A stretch of DNA of 64,000 bases, taken from Butyrivibrio sp. CB08. Lineage in GTDB: Bacteria; Bacillota; Clostridia; Lachnospirales; Lachnospiraceae. The notes under the pieces are model-generated. The model worked only from the letters and a program-made list of their open reading frames with translations, was not told the origin of the DNA and made no database searches. This document shows, one piece after another, positions 7,454-16,156 of this stretch. Position 1 is the first letter of the stretch. The number at the start of each line of letters is the position of its first letter. A program made the position numbers and the translations under genes. The stretch lies in assembly GCF_003625485.1 (NCBI RefSeq), contig NZ_RAIR01000001.1, positions 682,001 through 746,000 on the forward strand, given 5' to 3'.

Positions 7454-8872
7454 ATGCAGATAATTTATATAAAAGAAGACAAGTTTCAATATGATATTCA
7501 CTCACTGTACAAGGCGTTTTATCCAACTTCAGAGGTAAGAGTGATTGTAGGTGAGAAGGGATCAAACCCCGATAAAGAAAAGGATATTTCACCTGATGAT
7601 GAGATATCCTTTATTGATGTAGATAAAACCAAGAACGAACTAAAAAAAGATATATACCTTGATCTTTCAAAAAAGACTGGCAAGAACCTTCCCTGGGGAG
7701 ATCTTACCGGGATCCGTCCCACAAGGATAGCCATGAACCTTTTTGAAGAGGGTAAGAGCGATCCTGAGATCTATTACTACATGAAGGATACTTATCTGGT
7801 AAGTGATGAGAAGATAGCAGTCAGCATAGACATTGCCAAAAGGGAGAGGGACATATTAAAGGACATAGATTATATAAACGGATATAGTCTGTACATCGGT
7901 ATTCCGTTTTGTCCAACCACCTGTCTTTACTGTTCATTTACATCCTATCCGATAGGAGCATATAGCAGTCTTGTTGATGACTATCTGTCCTGTCTTGAAA
8001 AAGAGATAGATTATGTGGCAGAGAATTTTGCTGACAAAACCCTGGATACCATTTATATCGGAGGTGGCACTCCTACCACTTTGGAGCCAGACCAGATAAG
8101 GCGTCTTATTGGATACCTGAGAGATAAGGTTGATCTTTCCAAGGTAAAAGAGTTTACTGTGGAGTCAGGAAGACCTGATTCTATAACAAGGGATAAGCTT
8201 AAGGCCATGAAGGAGATGGGTGTAACAAGAATTTCTGTTAACCCACAGACTATGAGCGATGAGACTCTAAAGCTCATTGGAAGAAGGCACACAGTTGCGC
8301 AGCTTATTGATGCCTTTAAGATGGCAAGGGAAGAGGGCTTTGATAATATCAATATGGATATTATCTTAGGACTTCCGGGAGAGACTAAAGAGGATGTCTC
8401 TCACACCATAGAAGAGATCAAAAAGCTTGATCCAGACGACCTTACAGTTCACTGCCTTGCTGTTAAGAGGGGATCTAAGCTCTTTGAAGTCATAAGGGAA
8501 AAAGAGCTGTCTGGAAACCTCAAGATACCTATGCTTGATACCATGAGTGATATTGAGGATATGGCTGTGATAGCTGCAAAGGGAGCTGGTGATATGGGAC
8601 TTAAGCCATATTACCTCTACAGGCAGAAAAACATCAGTGGCAATTTTGAAAACACAGGATATGCCAGAGAAGGTAAGGCTGGAATATACAACATACTTAT
8701 CAATGAGGAAGTCCAGTCAATTGTCGCACTGGGGGCTGGAACTGTTACCAAGAGAGTTTATGGCACTGGTGGCAGGATAGAGAGATGCGACAATGTCAAG
8801 GATGTTAAACTCTATATGGATAGCATCCAGGAGATGATTGAGAGAAAGAAGAAGCTGTTTGAAGAAGAGTAG
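7454..8872 (+). CDS. hemZ: radical SAM coproporphyrinogen dehydrogenase-like protein HemZ
   Basis: This is a 472-residue radical SAM enzyme of the HemN/HemW superfamily with the HemZ layout: an alpha/beta N-terminal region of about 150 residues before the barrel. The cluster motif is CPTTCLYCSF (CxxxCxxC, about residues 153-160), followed by YIGGGTPTTLEPDQI. HemZ of Bacillus is annotated as an oxygen-independent coproporphyrinogen III dehydrogenase. The real reaction of clostridial members next to rel is uncertain, because no other haem genes are nearby. It begins 4 bp after the MBL gene. The following lipoprotein gene starts inside its last codons. Confidence 0.88.
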   Translation: MQIIYIKEDKFQYDIHSLYKAFYPTSEVRVIVGEKGSNPDKEKDISPDDEISFIDVDKTKNELKKDIYLDLSKKTGKNLPWGDLTGIRPTRIAMNLFEEGKSDPEIYYYMKDTYLVSDEKIAVSIDIAKRERDILKDIDYINGYSLYIGIPFCPTTCLYCSFTSYPIGAYSSLVDDYLSCLEKEIDYVAENFADKTLDTIYIGGGTPTTLEPDQIRRLIGYLRDKVDLSKVKEFTVESGRPDSITRDKLKAMKEMGVTRISVNPQTMSDETLKLIGRRHTVAQLIDAFKMAREEGFDNINMDIILGLPGETKEDVSHTIEEIKKLDPDDLTVHCLAVKRGSKLFEVIREKELSGNLKIPMLDTMSDIEDMAVIAAKGAGDMGLKPYYLYRQKNISGNFENTGYAREGKAGIYNILINEEVQSIVALGAGTVTKRVYGTGGRIERCDNVKDVKLYMDSIQEMIERKKKLFEEE

Positions 8873-9851
8873 GGGACTAAAAAACATACTTTGTATCATA
8901 TTGCTTACGTGTTTAATATGTGGCTGTTCAAGTGCATATGAGGCCGACAGCTCTTTTGCGGATGCAGAGGAGGCGGTGATAAATGAAAGCGAAGGGCCTC
9001 TTGCGGATGCAGCAAGCATTATTAATGATGCATCTGAAAACACAGAGGGGGAGGCGACTATGCCTGAAGCGGACAGACCTAAACATCCCTTTGGGGCAGG
9101 AGTTTTTTCCTGGGATCATCTTGCAGATGAGACGGATATTGAGTGCCTTGTAAGTAATAATATTACTGAGATATATCAGTATATTAAGCCCGAGTACTCG
9201 GATGATGAGATAATGGATTTCCTTGGGAGGATGTCTGACAGGGGGATTGATGTATATATCCTTGATGGTGAGCCTTCCTGGGCATACAAGGATAACTTCA
9301 GATATATGGAAACAATTGTGGACAGGATTGCTTACATCAATAACTATGTAAGCCGCAGAGAGAGAATCTGCGGAATTGTCTACGATATTGAGCCCTATGT
9401 TCTTGATAAGTGGCACAGTACTCCGGATATTATCATGGATGAATATATCAGCAATGTATCTGAGGTGAGAGATAAGATCGACAGGCGTGGATACAACATC
9501 GAGATGTGCGTCTGTGTTCCGTACTCCTTTGATCTTATGGGATATGAAGCACATCTTGAGAGCCTTATAAGGAATTCAGATCAGGTATTTGTGCTTAATT
9601 ACAACAAGAATAATGAAGTAGAGAACATAAGGACTGAGGTAGAGCTTGCCAGGGACTATGAAAAGCGCATAGTGACTGTATATGAGATACAGCCAGGACT
9701 TCTTTCCCAGACCAATAACAGTGTCACCTATTACAAGGATGGACTTGGAGCAATTGTAAAAAGCTATGACAATATTATCAGCTCCTATGAGGACAAGAAG
9801 ATTGGTATAGCCTATCACACTTTGAATTATCTGAAAATTCTCAGCCAGTAA
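8859..9851 (+). CDS. putative lipoprotein with a TIM-barrel-like, glycoside-hydrolase-like domain
   Basis: I do not recognise a named family. The N-terminus has a lysine-rich start, a hydrophobic stretch and a lipobox ending in ICGC (Cys23). An acidic low-complexity linker (about 25-75) follows. The body of roughly 250 residues alternates strands and helices, with motifs such as GAGVFSWDHL, YILDGEPSWAY, GIVYDIEPYVLDKW, VFVLNYNKNN and KIGIAYHT. Acidic residues at strand ends recall TIM-barrel glycosidases. No ATG is available. TTG 8859, preceded by GAAAGAAGAAG, gives a normal signal peptide; TTG 8838 is an alternative adding seven residues. The gene overlaps hemZ by 14 bp and ends at a strong terminator. 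A surface polysaccharide role beside the XrtG locus is inference. Confidence 0.75.
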   Translation: MKKSRGLKNILCIILLTCLICGCSSAYEADSSFADAEEAVINESEGPLADAASIINDASENTEGEATMPEADRPKHPFGAGVFSWDHLADETDIECLVSNNITEIYQYIKPEYSDDEIMDFLGRMSDRGIDVYILDGEPSWAYKDNFRYMETIVDRIAYINNYVSRRERICGIVYDIEPYVLDKWHSTPDIIMDEYISNVSEVRDKIDRRGYNIEMCVCVPYSFDLMGYEAHLESLIRNSDQVFVLNYNKNNEVENIRTEVELARDYEKRIVTVYEIQPGLLSQTNNSVTYYKDGLGAIVKSYDNIISSYEDKKIGIAYHTLNYLKILSQ

Positions 9852-9870
9852 CGATTAAATTTCAGTAAAT

Positions 9871-9911
9871 AAGCCCTTTTTAGAATTTTATTTCTAAGGA
9901 GGGCTTTTTTG
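9871..9911 (+). terminator. intrinsic terminator after the lipoprotein gene
   Basis: AAGCCCT and AGGGCTT form the base and TAGAA with TTCTA the upper stem of a long hairpin followed by T6 (9905-9910). It separates the apt-hemZ-lipoprotein unit from the XrtG-associated genes. Confidence 0.88.
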
Positions 9912-10030
9912 TTGATAATTTTAATTCAAAAACGTGAAATTTTTAAGTCTCGCTTATAGCATATACTTTCGGCATTTATTATGATTGAGATGTAAGAAAC
10001 TGCATATTATAAAGGGTGGTTAATACTTAA

Positions 10031-10399
10031 ATGCTTACACTCCAGGAAAAATCTTACAAATTGCGCACCTTTGTGGCGATACTTCACAGTTTTGACGGCA
10101 ATGAAGAGAACAAACATGTTCATACCATTGAAATAAACTGCACGGTAAAGACAACAGAGGAAATAATAGATTACAGGATGACTGAAGGAACTCTTGCTGA
10201 CTGCCTATCAAAATATGAAAATCAGTATCTGAACGATTTTGATGAGTTTAGTGAGGATGCCACTATAGAGCATTTTGGTGAAGTTATCTGTTATGAGATT
10301 GACGAGGCACTTTCAGACAACGGATACAGGATGACACGTTTTGAAATTGGAGAGACGCCTCTTCGAGTATATGTGATAACTGACGAGCTTAGAGATTAA
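10031..10399 (+). CDS. small 6-pyruvoyl-tetrahydropterin-synthase-like protein
   Basis: The 122-residue protein has the T-fold pattern of the PTPS/QueD group: an early His in AILHSFDG (H19), a KHVHTIEINC strand (H29 and H31, the HxH zinc motif), a central FGEVICYEIDEAL helix and the late GETPLRVYV strand corresponding to the family's ETP segment. The zinc triad is kept, but the Cys expected shortly before HxH is absent, so ordinary PTPS or QueD chemistry is unlikely. It resembles the second PTPS-like protein at 15689-16156, which has H19 at the same position. It lies 12 bp before the Firmicu-CTERM protein gene, suggesting co-transcription. A GGGTGG ribosome site precedes ATG 10031. The role is unknown; relatives occur with XrtG systems. 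Confidence 0.72.
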   Translation: MLTLQEKSYKLRTFVAILHSFDGNEENKHVHTIEINCTVKTTEEIIDYRMTEGTLADCLSKYENQYLNDFDEFSEDATIEHFGEVICYEIDEALSDNGYRMTRFEIGETPLRVYVITDELRD

Positions 10400-10410
10400 A
10401 GAGGGAAGAA

Positions 10411-12330
10411 ATGAAAAAGAATTTTTGCAAAGTAGTAGCGATCATACTTGCATCCAGCATGATGAGCATGACAGTATTTGCGGCTGAGGACACATTTGGT
10501 TCTGAGCCAGGTACAGGTGCGGAAACTTCGCAGCCAGCCCAGGACAGTACTGGCTCTGATAGCACTGGCTCTGATACCGGTTCATCAACTGGAGATAATA
10601 CAAATACTAATACTGATGAAAATAAAGGGTCTCAGCCTGCAGAAGAGCATACTACTCCTGCAAATACAGATAATGGAGAAAATAAAGACGCAGAAGATAC
10701 TGAAAATAGCGGCGAAAACAAGTCTTCAGAGACAGGTGATACACAGGAAACTACTCCTGCAAGTACACCAGCTCCTACTCCTTCAAACGACACATCAGAG
10801 TCTTCAGGCAGTGACAACTCATCTGATAATGGTGAGCAGAGAAGAACAGCTGCCATAGAGTCTCAGAACTGGTCCAATGGTGATCTTGAAGACGTTATGG
10901 GTGTTAAAGCTGTATCAGATGGACAGACTGTAACTATTTCTTATAAGACTAAGAACTCCAATGAGTGGGAACATACCTGGCAGAATTATCCGCTTACTAT
11001 CACTTATCCAGATGGAACTACTCAGACTATCATCATTGATTATAATATGGGCGTTCATGGAAACAACTGGAGTGATGTTCCAGGTTATTCAGTAACACAG
11101 AGCTCAGATCAGGCAGATACACTGACACTTAATATTTCAATTCCAGCTTCATACTTTGCAAGCACTGACTTTACTGTAAGCAGCCAGAAATATTCTACAA
11201 GTGTTAACGGTGATGTTATAGAAGATGTATCAACATCAGATCCAAATGCTGTATATCAGGGAATTGGACTTGATGGCAACTTCAATGACTGGAATGCAGT
11301 TACCAAGTACGACTTAAAAGAGCCTAACGGCGAACATAATGTTGAATCTGTTGCATGGGTCATCGATTCTGACAGGGGATATGTATATATCTATGTAAAG
11401 GACGATGGCAATAACTCAGCAACATGGGCAGGACCTAATCACAACGGTAAATTTGAGATCTTAACAGATCTTGGAAACAGAATGCTTATCCAGCTTACAC
11501 ATGATGGCGCAGTAGTTGGAGCAAATGGATATGATGCAGTTCACACAGGAAGCCAGTGGGAGATCGCTATTCCAATAAGCGAGCTTCCAGCTAATACCGG
11601 CGGACTTTCTTTTGGACTTTATATGGAAGAGTCATCTCTTTCAGGTTATGGTGATACAGGAGAGATTGGTTCCAAGGTTGGAATCACCTATGACGGAAAC
11701 AGCGATGACTGGAAATACTATCCATCAACACTTATTCAGTATGCAACTCCTGGTACTCAGGAGATGAAGGTAGATGGTGAAGCCAAGCAGTACTGCGACC
11801 AGGAAGAAAATATCTACGGATACTGCACAACTCAGATGGATGCTCACTTAAGTGAGAGAGGCGGCGAATTTACTCAGGCTGTAAGGATTGCTGTTAACAA
11901 CGACTGGGATTGGAACAAGACCCTTGAGATGAGACTTGTAACAGTTGATTCAAACGGTAATATCAACTGGAATCCTCAGAGACAGGGACTTCCAGATGGA
12001 AGCTACGAGTATTACATCTTTGCTACAAATGCGTGGGGATCAAGTAAGAACATCAATGAGCTTGTACCAGCAGATGTATGCTATGGTAAGACAACAATCA
12101 ACATCTCAGGCACAGAGCAGGAGATGGAGTGGTACGTCAATACAGTTAAGCTGGCAGAGAGATATGGAATAGACGCAACTGACGTTAAGGTTGTTTCAAC
12201 CAAGTATTTAAGAATTGGTAATCAGGAAGTAACCTGCGCAGGAACAAGTTCAGGACCTTGGGGCGGCGCTGCAATGTGCATGCTTTCAGCATTTGTTCCA
12301 TTTGTTATCAGGAAGAAATTCGTGTTCTGA
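10411..12330 (+). CDS. secreted Firmicu-CTERM surface protein, predicted XrtG substrate
   Basis: The 639-residue protein has a signal peptide (MKKN start, hydrophobic core, TVFA/AED cleavage near residue 25) and then about 115 residues of Ser/Thr/Gly/Asp/Glu/Pro low-complexity linker. Beta-rich domains follow, one of them (from GLDGNFNDWNAV, about residues 287-400) resembling CBM9/DOMON-type carbohydrate-binding folds. The C-terminus ends GPWGGAAMCMLSAFVPFVI then RKKFVF, i.e. a short Gly-Pro-Trp-Gly motif, a Cys-containing hydrophobic helix and basic residues. This matches the tripartite layout of exosortase targets, and I assign it to the Firmicu-CTERM type (TIGR04145) from memory. It would be anchored or processed by XrtG encoded 115 bp downstream, beyond a terminator. 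Linker residues may be glycosylated. Its ligand is unknown. Confidence 0.82.
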   Translation: MKKNFCKVVAIILASSMMSMTVFAAEDTFGSEPGTGAETSQPAQDSTGSDSTGSDTGSSTGDNTNTNTDENKGSQPAEEHTTPANTDNGENKDAEDTENSGENKSSETGDTQETTPASTPAPTPSNDTSESSGSDNSSDNGEQRRTAAIESQNWSNGDLEDVMGVKAVSDGQTVTISYKTKNSNEWEHTWQNYPLTITYPDGTTQTIIIDYNMGVHGNNWSDVPGYSVTQSSDQADTLTLNISIPASYFASTDFTVSSQKYSTSVNGDVIEDVSTSDPNAVYQGIGLDGNFNDWNAVTKYDLKEPNGEHNVESVAWVIDSDRGYVYIYVKDDGNNSATWAGPNHNGKFEILTDLGNRMLIQLTHDGAVVGANGYDAVHTGSQWEIAIPISELPANTGGLSFGLYMEESSLSGYGDTGEIGSKVGITYDGNSDDWKYYPSTLIQYATPGTQEMKVDGEAKQYCDQEENIYGYCTTQMDAHLSERGGEFTQAVRIAVNNDWDWNKTLEMRLVTVDSNGNINWNPQRQGLPDGSYEYYIFATNAWGSSKNINELVPADVCYGKTTINISGTEQEMEWYVNTVKLAERYGIDATDVKVVSTKYLRIGNQEVTCAGTSSGPWGGAAMCMLSAFVPFVIRKKFVF

Positions 12331-12355
12331 TCTTGGGAAAATAATAAAGACTTTT

Positions 12356-12384
12356 AAAAAGCGGCTATTTTAGCCGCTTTTTTA
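12356..12384 (+). terminator. intrinsic terminator between the Firmicu-CTERM gene and xrtG
   Basis: AAAAAGCGGCTA and TAGCCGCTTTTTT form a near-perfect stem with a 3-nt loop and a T run. It splits the XrtG locus into a substrate unit (10031-12330) and a machinery unit (12446-18860). Confidence 0.93.
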
Positions 12385-12385
12385 A

Positions 12386-12414
12386 TAAACATTTCATGGA
12401 AACTTGTATATAAT
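12386..12414 (+). promoter_or_regulatory. sigma-A-type promoter for the xrtG operon
   Basis: TAAACA (12386-12391) and TATAAT (12409-12414) are separated by 17 bp, with TG three bases before the -10. It lies directly after the terminator and 32 bp before the xrtG start codon. Confidence 0.6.
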
Positions 12415-12445
12415 ATATAGTAGGACTACGATACGGAGGTATGTC

Positions 12446-13153
12446 ATGTCTTTTGCTACTAAAACAGCAGCTTTCTTTTCAACCATCAATCCCTCAAGCA
12501 CCACAAAACTAATAATATTTCTTGTTCTTGTTGTTATCTGGCTTTTGAACTTAAGGATATTCTACAAAGTTAAAAATCAGGCGGCCTTTATCACTATAGG
12601 AATGGGCGGTCTGTTTATTCTGATGATGATCTTTCTAAGGCCAATTGCGACAATGCCTCTTGCAAGGATAGTTGCTGCACTTGCGGGACTCTTTGGCCGT
12701 GTAACAGGCTTCTTTTCAGCCTTTTTCAAGTATGGTATCATTTTTGTTGAGACTGCAGGCGGATCCATGACCCTTCAGATTGATTTTGAGTGTTCCGGAA
12801 TCATTGAGATTATGGTTTATATCGCCATTCTTGCATTCTTCAGAGTCTATACAGTTTCTGAAAGGGCTATCCTTTCAGCTGTTGGAGTGATCTATATAAT
12901 TATTGCCAATGCTCTCAGGATCATTATCATCGCGACCATGATCCACTTTGGCGGTGAGCAGATGTATTACATCGCTCATACCTACATAGGGCGTATTTTC
13001 TTCTATGCAGCTACGGTTATTCTGTATTTCTATGTATTCACCAAGTCACAGGTTGTAAGGATGAAGGTTGGAAGCTTCTCCTATGACAAGGAAAAGACTG
13101 AAACACCAAAAGAAGGCGAGACACAGGACGAAGAGAAAAAGGAAGATAAGTAA
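12446..13153 (+). CDS. xrtG: exosortase family protein XrtG
   Basis: The 235-residue polytopic membrane protein (about seven hydrophobic segments) carries the exosortase/archaeosortase catalytic triad: Cys116 in DFECSGIIE, Arg158 in NALRIIII and His178 in YIAHTYIGR, each at the edge of a membrane helix as in the family. These enzymes are thought to cleave and transfer proteins with a C-terminal tripartite sorting signal. The likely substrate is encoded just upstream (10411-12330). ATG 12446 was chosen over an upstream TTG because CGGAGGT lies 5 bp before it. The C-terminus is a charged, cytoplasmic-looking tail. It is followed after 2 bp by the GT2 gene. Confident in family; the chemistry of Gram-positive XrtG is not established. 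Confidence 0.9.
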   Translation: MSFATKTAAFFSTINPSSTTKLIIFLVLVVIWLLNLRIFYKVKNQAAFITIGMGGLFILMMIFLRPIATMPLARIVAALAGLFGRVTGFFSAFFKYGIIFVETAGGSMTLQIDFECSGIIEIMVYIAILAFFRVYTVSERAILSAVGVIYIIIANALRIIIIATMIHFGGEQMYYIAHTYIGRIFFYAATVILYFYVFTKSQVVRMKVGSFSYDKEKTETPKEGETQDEEKKEDK

Positions 13154-13155
13154 AT

Positions 13156-14517
13156 ATGGGATTAAATACGTTATTTAACTCCTTTATATTCTGGGGCGCC
13201 TGGGTAATCATCCCCTTTATCATGGAGATCATTCCCTCCATTGGAAGCGCCATCACACTGATCAAAAAGCGAATAAAAAACTACCATCCGGCGCCACCTG
13301 CTGCCTATCCGGAGATATCCCTGATCGTACCAGTTTATAACTCCTACGATTCATTAAGAGCGTGTATCAAATCTATCCATGACTCAAGCTATGACGACTC
13401 CAAGATAAGGGTATACCTTGTAAACAACAGGACCAAGGATGATTCTTTTCATGTATACACAGAGGCTCAGAAGGAATTCCCAACCATCAGGATGCAGTGG
13501 CTTAATGCCAGACAGGGAAAGAGCAGAGCCTTAAACCTTGCCCTTTATAACAGCACGGGCAAATATATTATCAATATCGATTCCGACGGTGCTCTTGAAA
13601 AAGATGCACTTAAAAACATGATCGATCTGTTTGAATCCGATGCATCTATTGGCTGTATGACTGGTGCAATCCTTACTATTCCGGAGCAGATCGAGGAGTA
13701 CAAACATTTCTTTTCAAGGCTTCTTCGCCAGATAGAGTTCGTGGAATATGCCCAGGCTTTCCTTGCAGGAAGAAGTTACGCTTCTGAAAAGAATGAGATC
13801 TATACACTCTCTGGAGCTTTTTCGGCTTTTAGAAAATCTACAGTTTTAAAATCAAGAATGTACAACACCAATACCATCGCGGAGGATACTCAGATCACCT
13901 TCCAGATGAGATATCTCATGGGACAGAAGGTTAAGCTCTGCGACAATGCCATATATTTTGTTGGCCCCATCGAGGGCATGAACAAGCTCTATACCCAGAG
14001 GCAGAGGTGGCAGAGAGGATCCCTGGAAGTTGCAAACATGTTTGACTCAAAAGCCTTTCGCCCTGCAAGACTTCTTAAGGATGTAAATGTTAGAACTCTT
14101 TTGTACGATCACACCTTTGCATTCCCCAGAGTTGTCTGGATCCTGGCTCTTGTCTGCCTGTACTTTATGGACTTTTCAACCAAGATGATCCTGTTTTCCA
14201 GCGTTCTCATTATGCTCATCTATGTGGTCATCGCTTATTTGTATTTCTGGTCCATCAGCATATTCCTTCGGGAATTCCCTGATATTAAGAAGTACTACAA
14301 GTCGCTGTGGTGGGCGATCCCAATACTTCCGCTGTTTAATATGCTGACCTTCTTTATAAGACTTACTGGTATCTTTAACAGCATGAACACCACCAGTGCA
14401 TGGAAGACCAAGACATTTACGGAGGAAGTGGAAGAGTACAAGAACGTTGTAAAAAGTGATATGAAGAAGATATCTCTTTTGAACTCAAAGCTCTATCATT
14501 TTATGAATGAATCATGA
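13156..14517 (+). CDS. XrtG-associated family 2 glycosyltransferase
   Basis: The 453-residue membrane GT2 has an N-terminal membrane helix, then a GT-A domain with the start motif ISLIVPVYNSYDS (about residues 52-64), DxD as D142-S143-D144, AED at 242-244 and the QRQRW processive-type motif at 281-285. Three to four C-terminal membrane helices follow (about 320-420). This layout is that of cellulose- or hyaluronan-synthase-like processive transferases, so it may polymerise and export a glycan. The sugar is unknown. It corresponds to the glycosyltransferase recurrently found beside XrtG (TIGR03111 type, recalled). It starts 2 bp after xrtG and overlaps the next gene by 4 bp, so they are translationally coupled. 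Confidence 0.88.
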   Translation: MGLNTLFNSFIFWGAWVIIPFIMEIIPSIGSAITLIKKRIKNYHPAPPAAYPEISLIVPVYNSYDSLRACIKSIHDSSYDDSKIRVYLVNNRTKDDSFHVYTEAQKEFPTIRMQWLNARQGKSRALNLALYNSTGKYIINIDSDGALEKDALKNMIDLFESDASIGCMTGAILTIPEQIEEYKHFFSRLLRQIEFVEYAQAFLAGRSYASEKNEIYTLSGAFSAFRKSTVLKSRMYNTNTIAEDTQITFQMRYLMGQKVKLCDNAIYFVGPIEGMNKLYTQRQRWQRGSLEVANMFDSKAFRPARLLKDVNVRTLLYDHTFAFPRVVWILALVCLYFMDFSTKMILFSSVLIMLIYVVIAYLYFWSISIFLREFPDIKKYYKSLWWAIPILPLFNMLTFFIRLTGIFNSMNTTSAWKTKTFTEEVEEYKNVVKSDMKKISLLNSKLYHFMNES

Positions 14518-15677
14518 AAAAGACTAAAGAAAAAAGCGGACTTATCAGCATTCCAAAAATCTTATTACTGATGATCTTAGTGGTTACTGCACTAGTTGCT
14601 CTAACCTATTTTGAGATGCAAAGATATGAAGATGGAATACTGGATGTGTGTGCAACTCAGCAGGACAGCTATGTTCAGCTGGTTATTGATCAGATCAACT
14701 TAAAAGAGAACAGAACAGATCAGGAAATCATCGAGAGTATCTTAAGTACCCTTGATTCCTCCTCAAACAGGTATTGGACCTTTTCAAAGGATCAGACCAT
14801 GCTCTACGTCAAGGATGCCCTTGAGACCAACAGATATCAGGCCCTCAATGCCAATTCCTACTATACAACAGATTCATCCATGGGCTTTATAACGAACTTA
14901 GAGCTCAACAAGGTTAAGCACGAGAGGATCTTTTTGGACAATAAAGAGTATATAGCCAGTGGAGCTCTGTTTGAATATGAAGGGGAGGAGTACAGAATCT
15001 GTCTTCTGACCAACACCACAGTCCTTCTTGATAACAACAAGTTTCTTGGTTCCAAGATGGAGCTCATCATTATCTTTGTTGTTGTTTACAGTGCAGTGTT
15101 TGTATTCCCTATTGCTCTTGCAATCCTTAACAACAAAAACAAAAAGAAGGTCTTTACTACCCAGGCTGATCTTCGCGAGGCCAACACTGCAATCGAGGTC
15201 CTTAATGAGAAGATAGTTAAGGATGAGATCTACGACAACAGGCTCAACCTTTTTAACTTCTCAGCTATTGACACCTTCCTTGAGGAGTACAAGAAAGAGG
15301 TGAAGGCTTTTCCTCTTTCCTTTATTGCTTTTGAGTATGGCCAGAAGGAGACAGTTTCAAATTTCTTTGGCCATAACTGTGTGCTCTTTGGGAAAAGAGA
15401 TATCAAATTCTATGATGGTAAGAACCACCTGGCACTTATCCTTTCAGTAAAATGTGACAATGACAAGGCGAAAGAGATCGCTGGACGAGTTAAGGCTGAC
15501 TGCAAGCTTCTTGCAATAGAGACAGCAAAGAGCAGGCTGGACCTTAAGGAATCCTATGACAGGATCATGAATGCTATGGGTAATCCTGAGATTATATCCG
15601 GATTGCCAAAGGGCAAACCAATGAGACCTGACTCAAGAACCGAGTCTAGATACAGAGCAAAAGAAGATCAGAATTAA
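14514..15677 (+). CDS. membrane sensor-like protein with degenerate GGDEF domain
   Basis: The 387-residue protein has one membrane helix at about 12-30, an extracellular region of about 150 residues resembling a small sensor domain, a second helix at about 183-205 and a cytoplasmic domain. That domain follows the GGDEF fold pattern: an N-terminal coiled segment, NRLNLFNFSAIDTFLEEY, PLSFIAFEYGQKETVSNFFGHN, then FYDGKNHLALIL where an active enzyme would have RYGGDEFALIL. The active-site loop is therefore DGKNH and diguanylate cyclase activity is not expected. It may bind c-di-GMP or regulate the adjacent glycosyltransferase, which is inference. Its start overlaps the GT2 stop by 4 bp. Confidence 0.72.
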   Translation: MKKTKEKSGLISIPKILLLMILVVTALVALTYFEMQRYEDGILDVCATQQDSYVQLVIDQINLKENRTDQEIIESILSTLDSSSNRYWTFSKDQTMLYVKDALETNRYQALNANSYYTTDSSMGFITNLELNKVKHERIFLDNKEYIASGALFEYEGEEYRICLLTNTTVLLDNNKFLGSKMELIIIFVVVYSAVFVFPIALAILNNKNKKKVFTTQADLREANTAIEVLNEKIVKDEIYDNRLNLFNFSAIDTFLEEYKKEVKAFPLSFIAFEYGQKETVSNFFGHNCVLFGKRDIKFYDGKNHLALILSVKCDNDKAKEIAGRVKADCKLLAIETAKSRLDLKESYDRIMNAMGNPEIISGLPKGKPMRPDSRTESRYRAKEDQN

Positions 15678-15688
15678 GGAGAAACAAA

Positions 15689-16156
15689 GTGCGTAACGAT
15701 GCCCTTAGAGAATACAAGTTCAAACTGTACTTAAATGCCAATCACTTTGTGATCTTTAATGGTCAGAAGGGTGAGAGTCATCCTCATACCTGGGAGTTTG
15801 CCATTGAGCTTTTGGTAGATAAGGATAAATTCATTATGTTCCTTGACTTTGAAAAGGCCATTGATGATTATCTTGAGCCTTTCCAGGACAAGCTCCTTAA
15901 TGATATCAAGCCCTTTGATACCATTATTCCGACCCTGGAGAACATGCTTGATTACTTTGCTCCCATATTCTATGAGGAGATAAAAAAGATCGGAGGCCTT
16001 CTTATCAAGATAGAAGCCAGCGAAACTCCAAGCAGAACCTACGTCTATTCCTTCAGAGGAAGAGATGAGTATTTAAATGATCTTAATGAGCACATGAATA
16101 CAGCTCTTTCAAATATAGTCCATTCCATAGTAGAAGAGAGTCTCGATGAAGAGTAA
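15689..16156 (+). CDS. 6-pyruvoyl-tetrahydropterin-synthase-related protein of the XrtG locus
   Basis: The 155-residue T-fold protein has the zinc triad H19 (NANHFVIFNG) with H31 and H33 (ESHPHTWEF), the FLDFEKAIDDYLEPF segment corresponding to the PTPS dimer region, PTLENMLDYFAP and the late EASETPSRTYVY strand. The catalytic Cys found before HxH in QueD-type enzymes is missing. It matches the PTPS-related family recurrently found with XrtG (TIGR03112 type, recalled). It begins with GTG 15689 after AAGGAGAAA, 11 bp after the sensor gene, and overlaps the next gene by 11 bp. Binding of a pterin-like or sugar ligand cannot be told from sequence. Confidence 0.82.
   Translation: MRNDALREYKFKLYLNANHFVIFNGQKGESHPHTWEFAIELLVDKDKFIMFLDFEKAIDDYLEPFQDKLLNDIKPFDTIIPTLENMLDYFAPIFYEEIKKIGGLLIKIEASETPSRTYVYSFRGRDEYLNDLNEHMNTALSNIVHSIVEESLDEE

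Noticed and set aside
8928..9554. 208-codon minus-strand open frame inside the lipoprotein gene
   Set aside because: The + strand frame has a lipobox and a structured sequence. The minus frame lacks domain-like features and a ribosome site.
9915..9960. CodY boxes in the AT-rich leader before the first PTPS-like gene and in the motA leader
   Set aside because: The best 15-base windows match the consensus at only about 9 of 15 positions, which is common by chance in AT-rich DNA.
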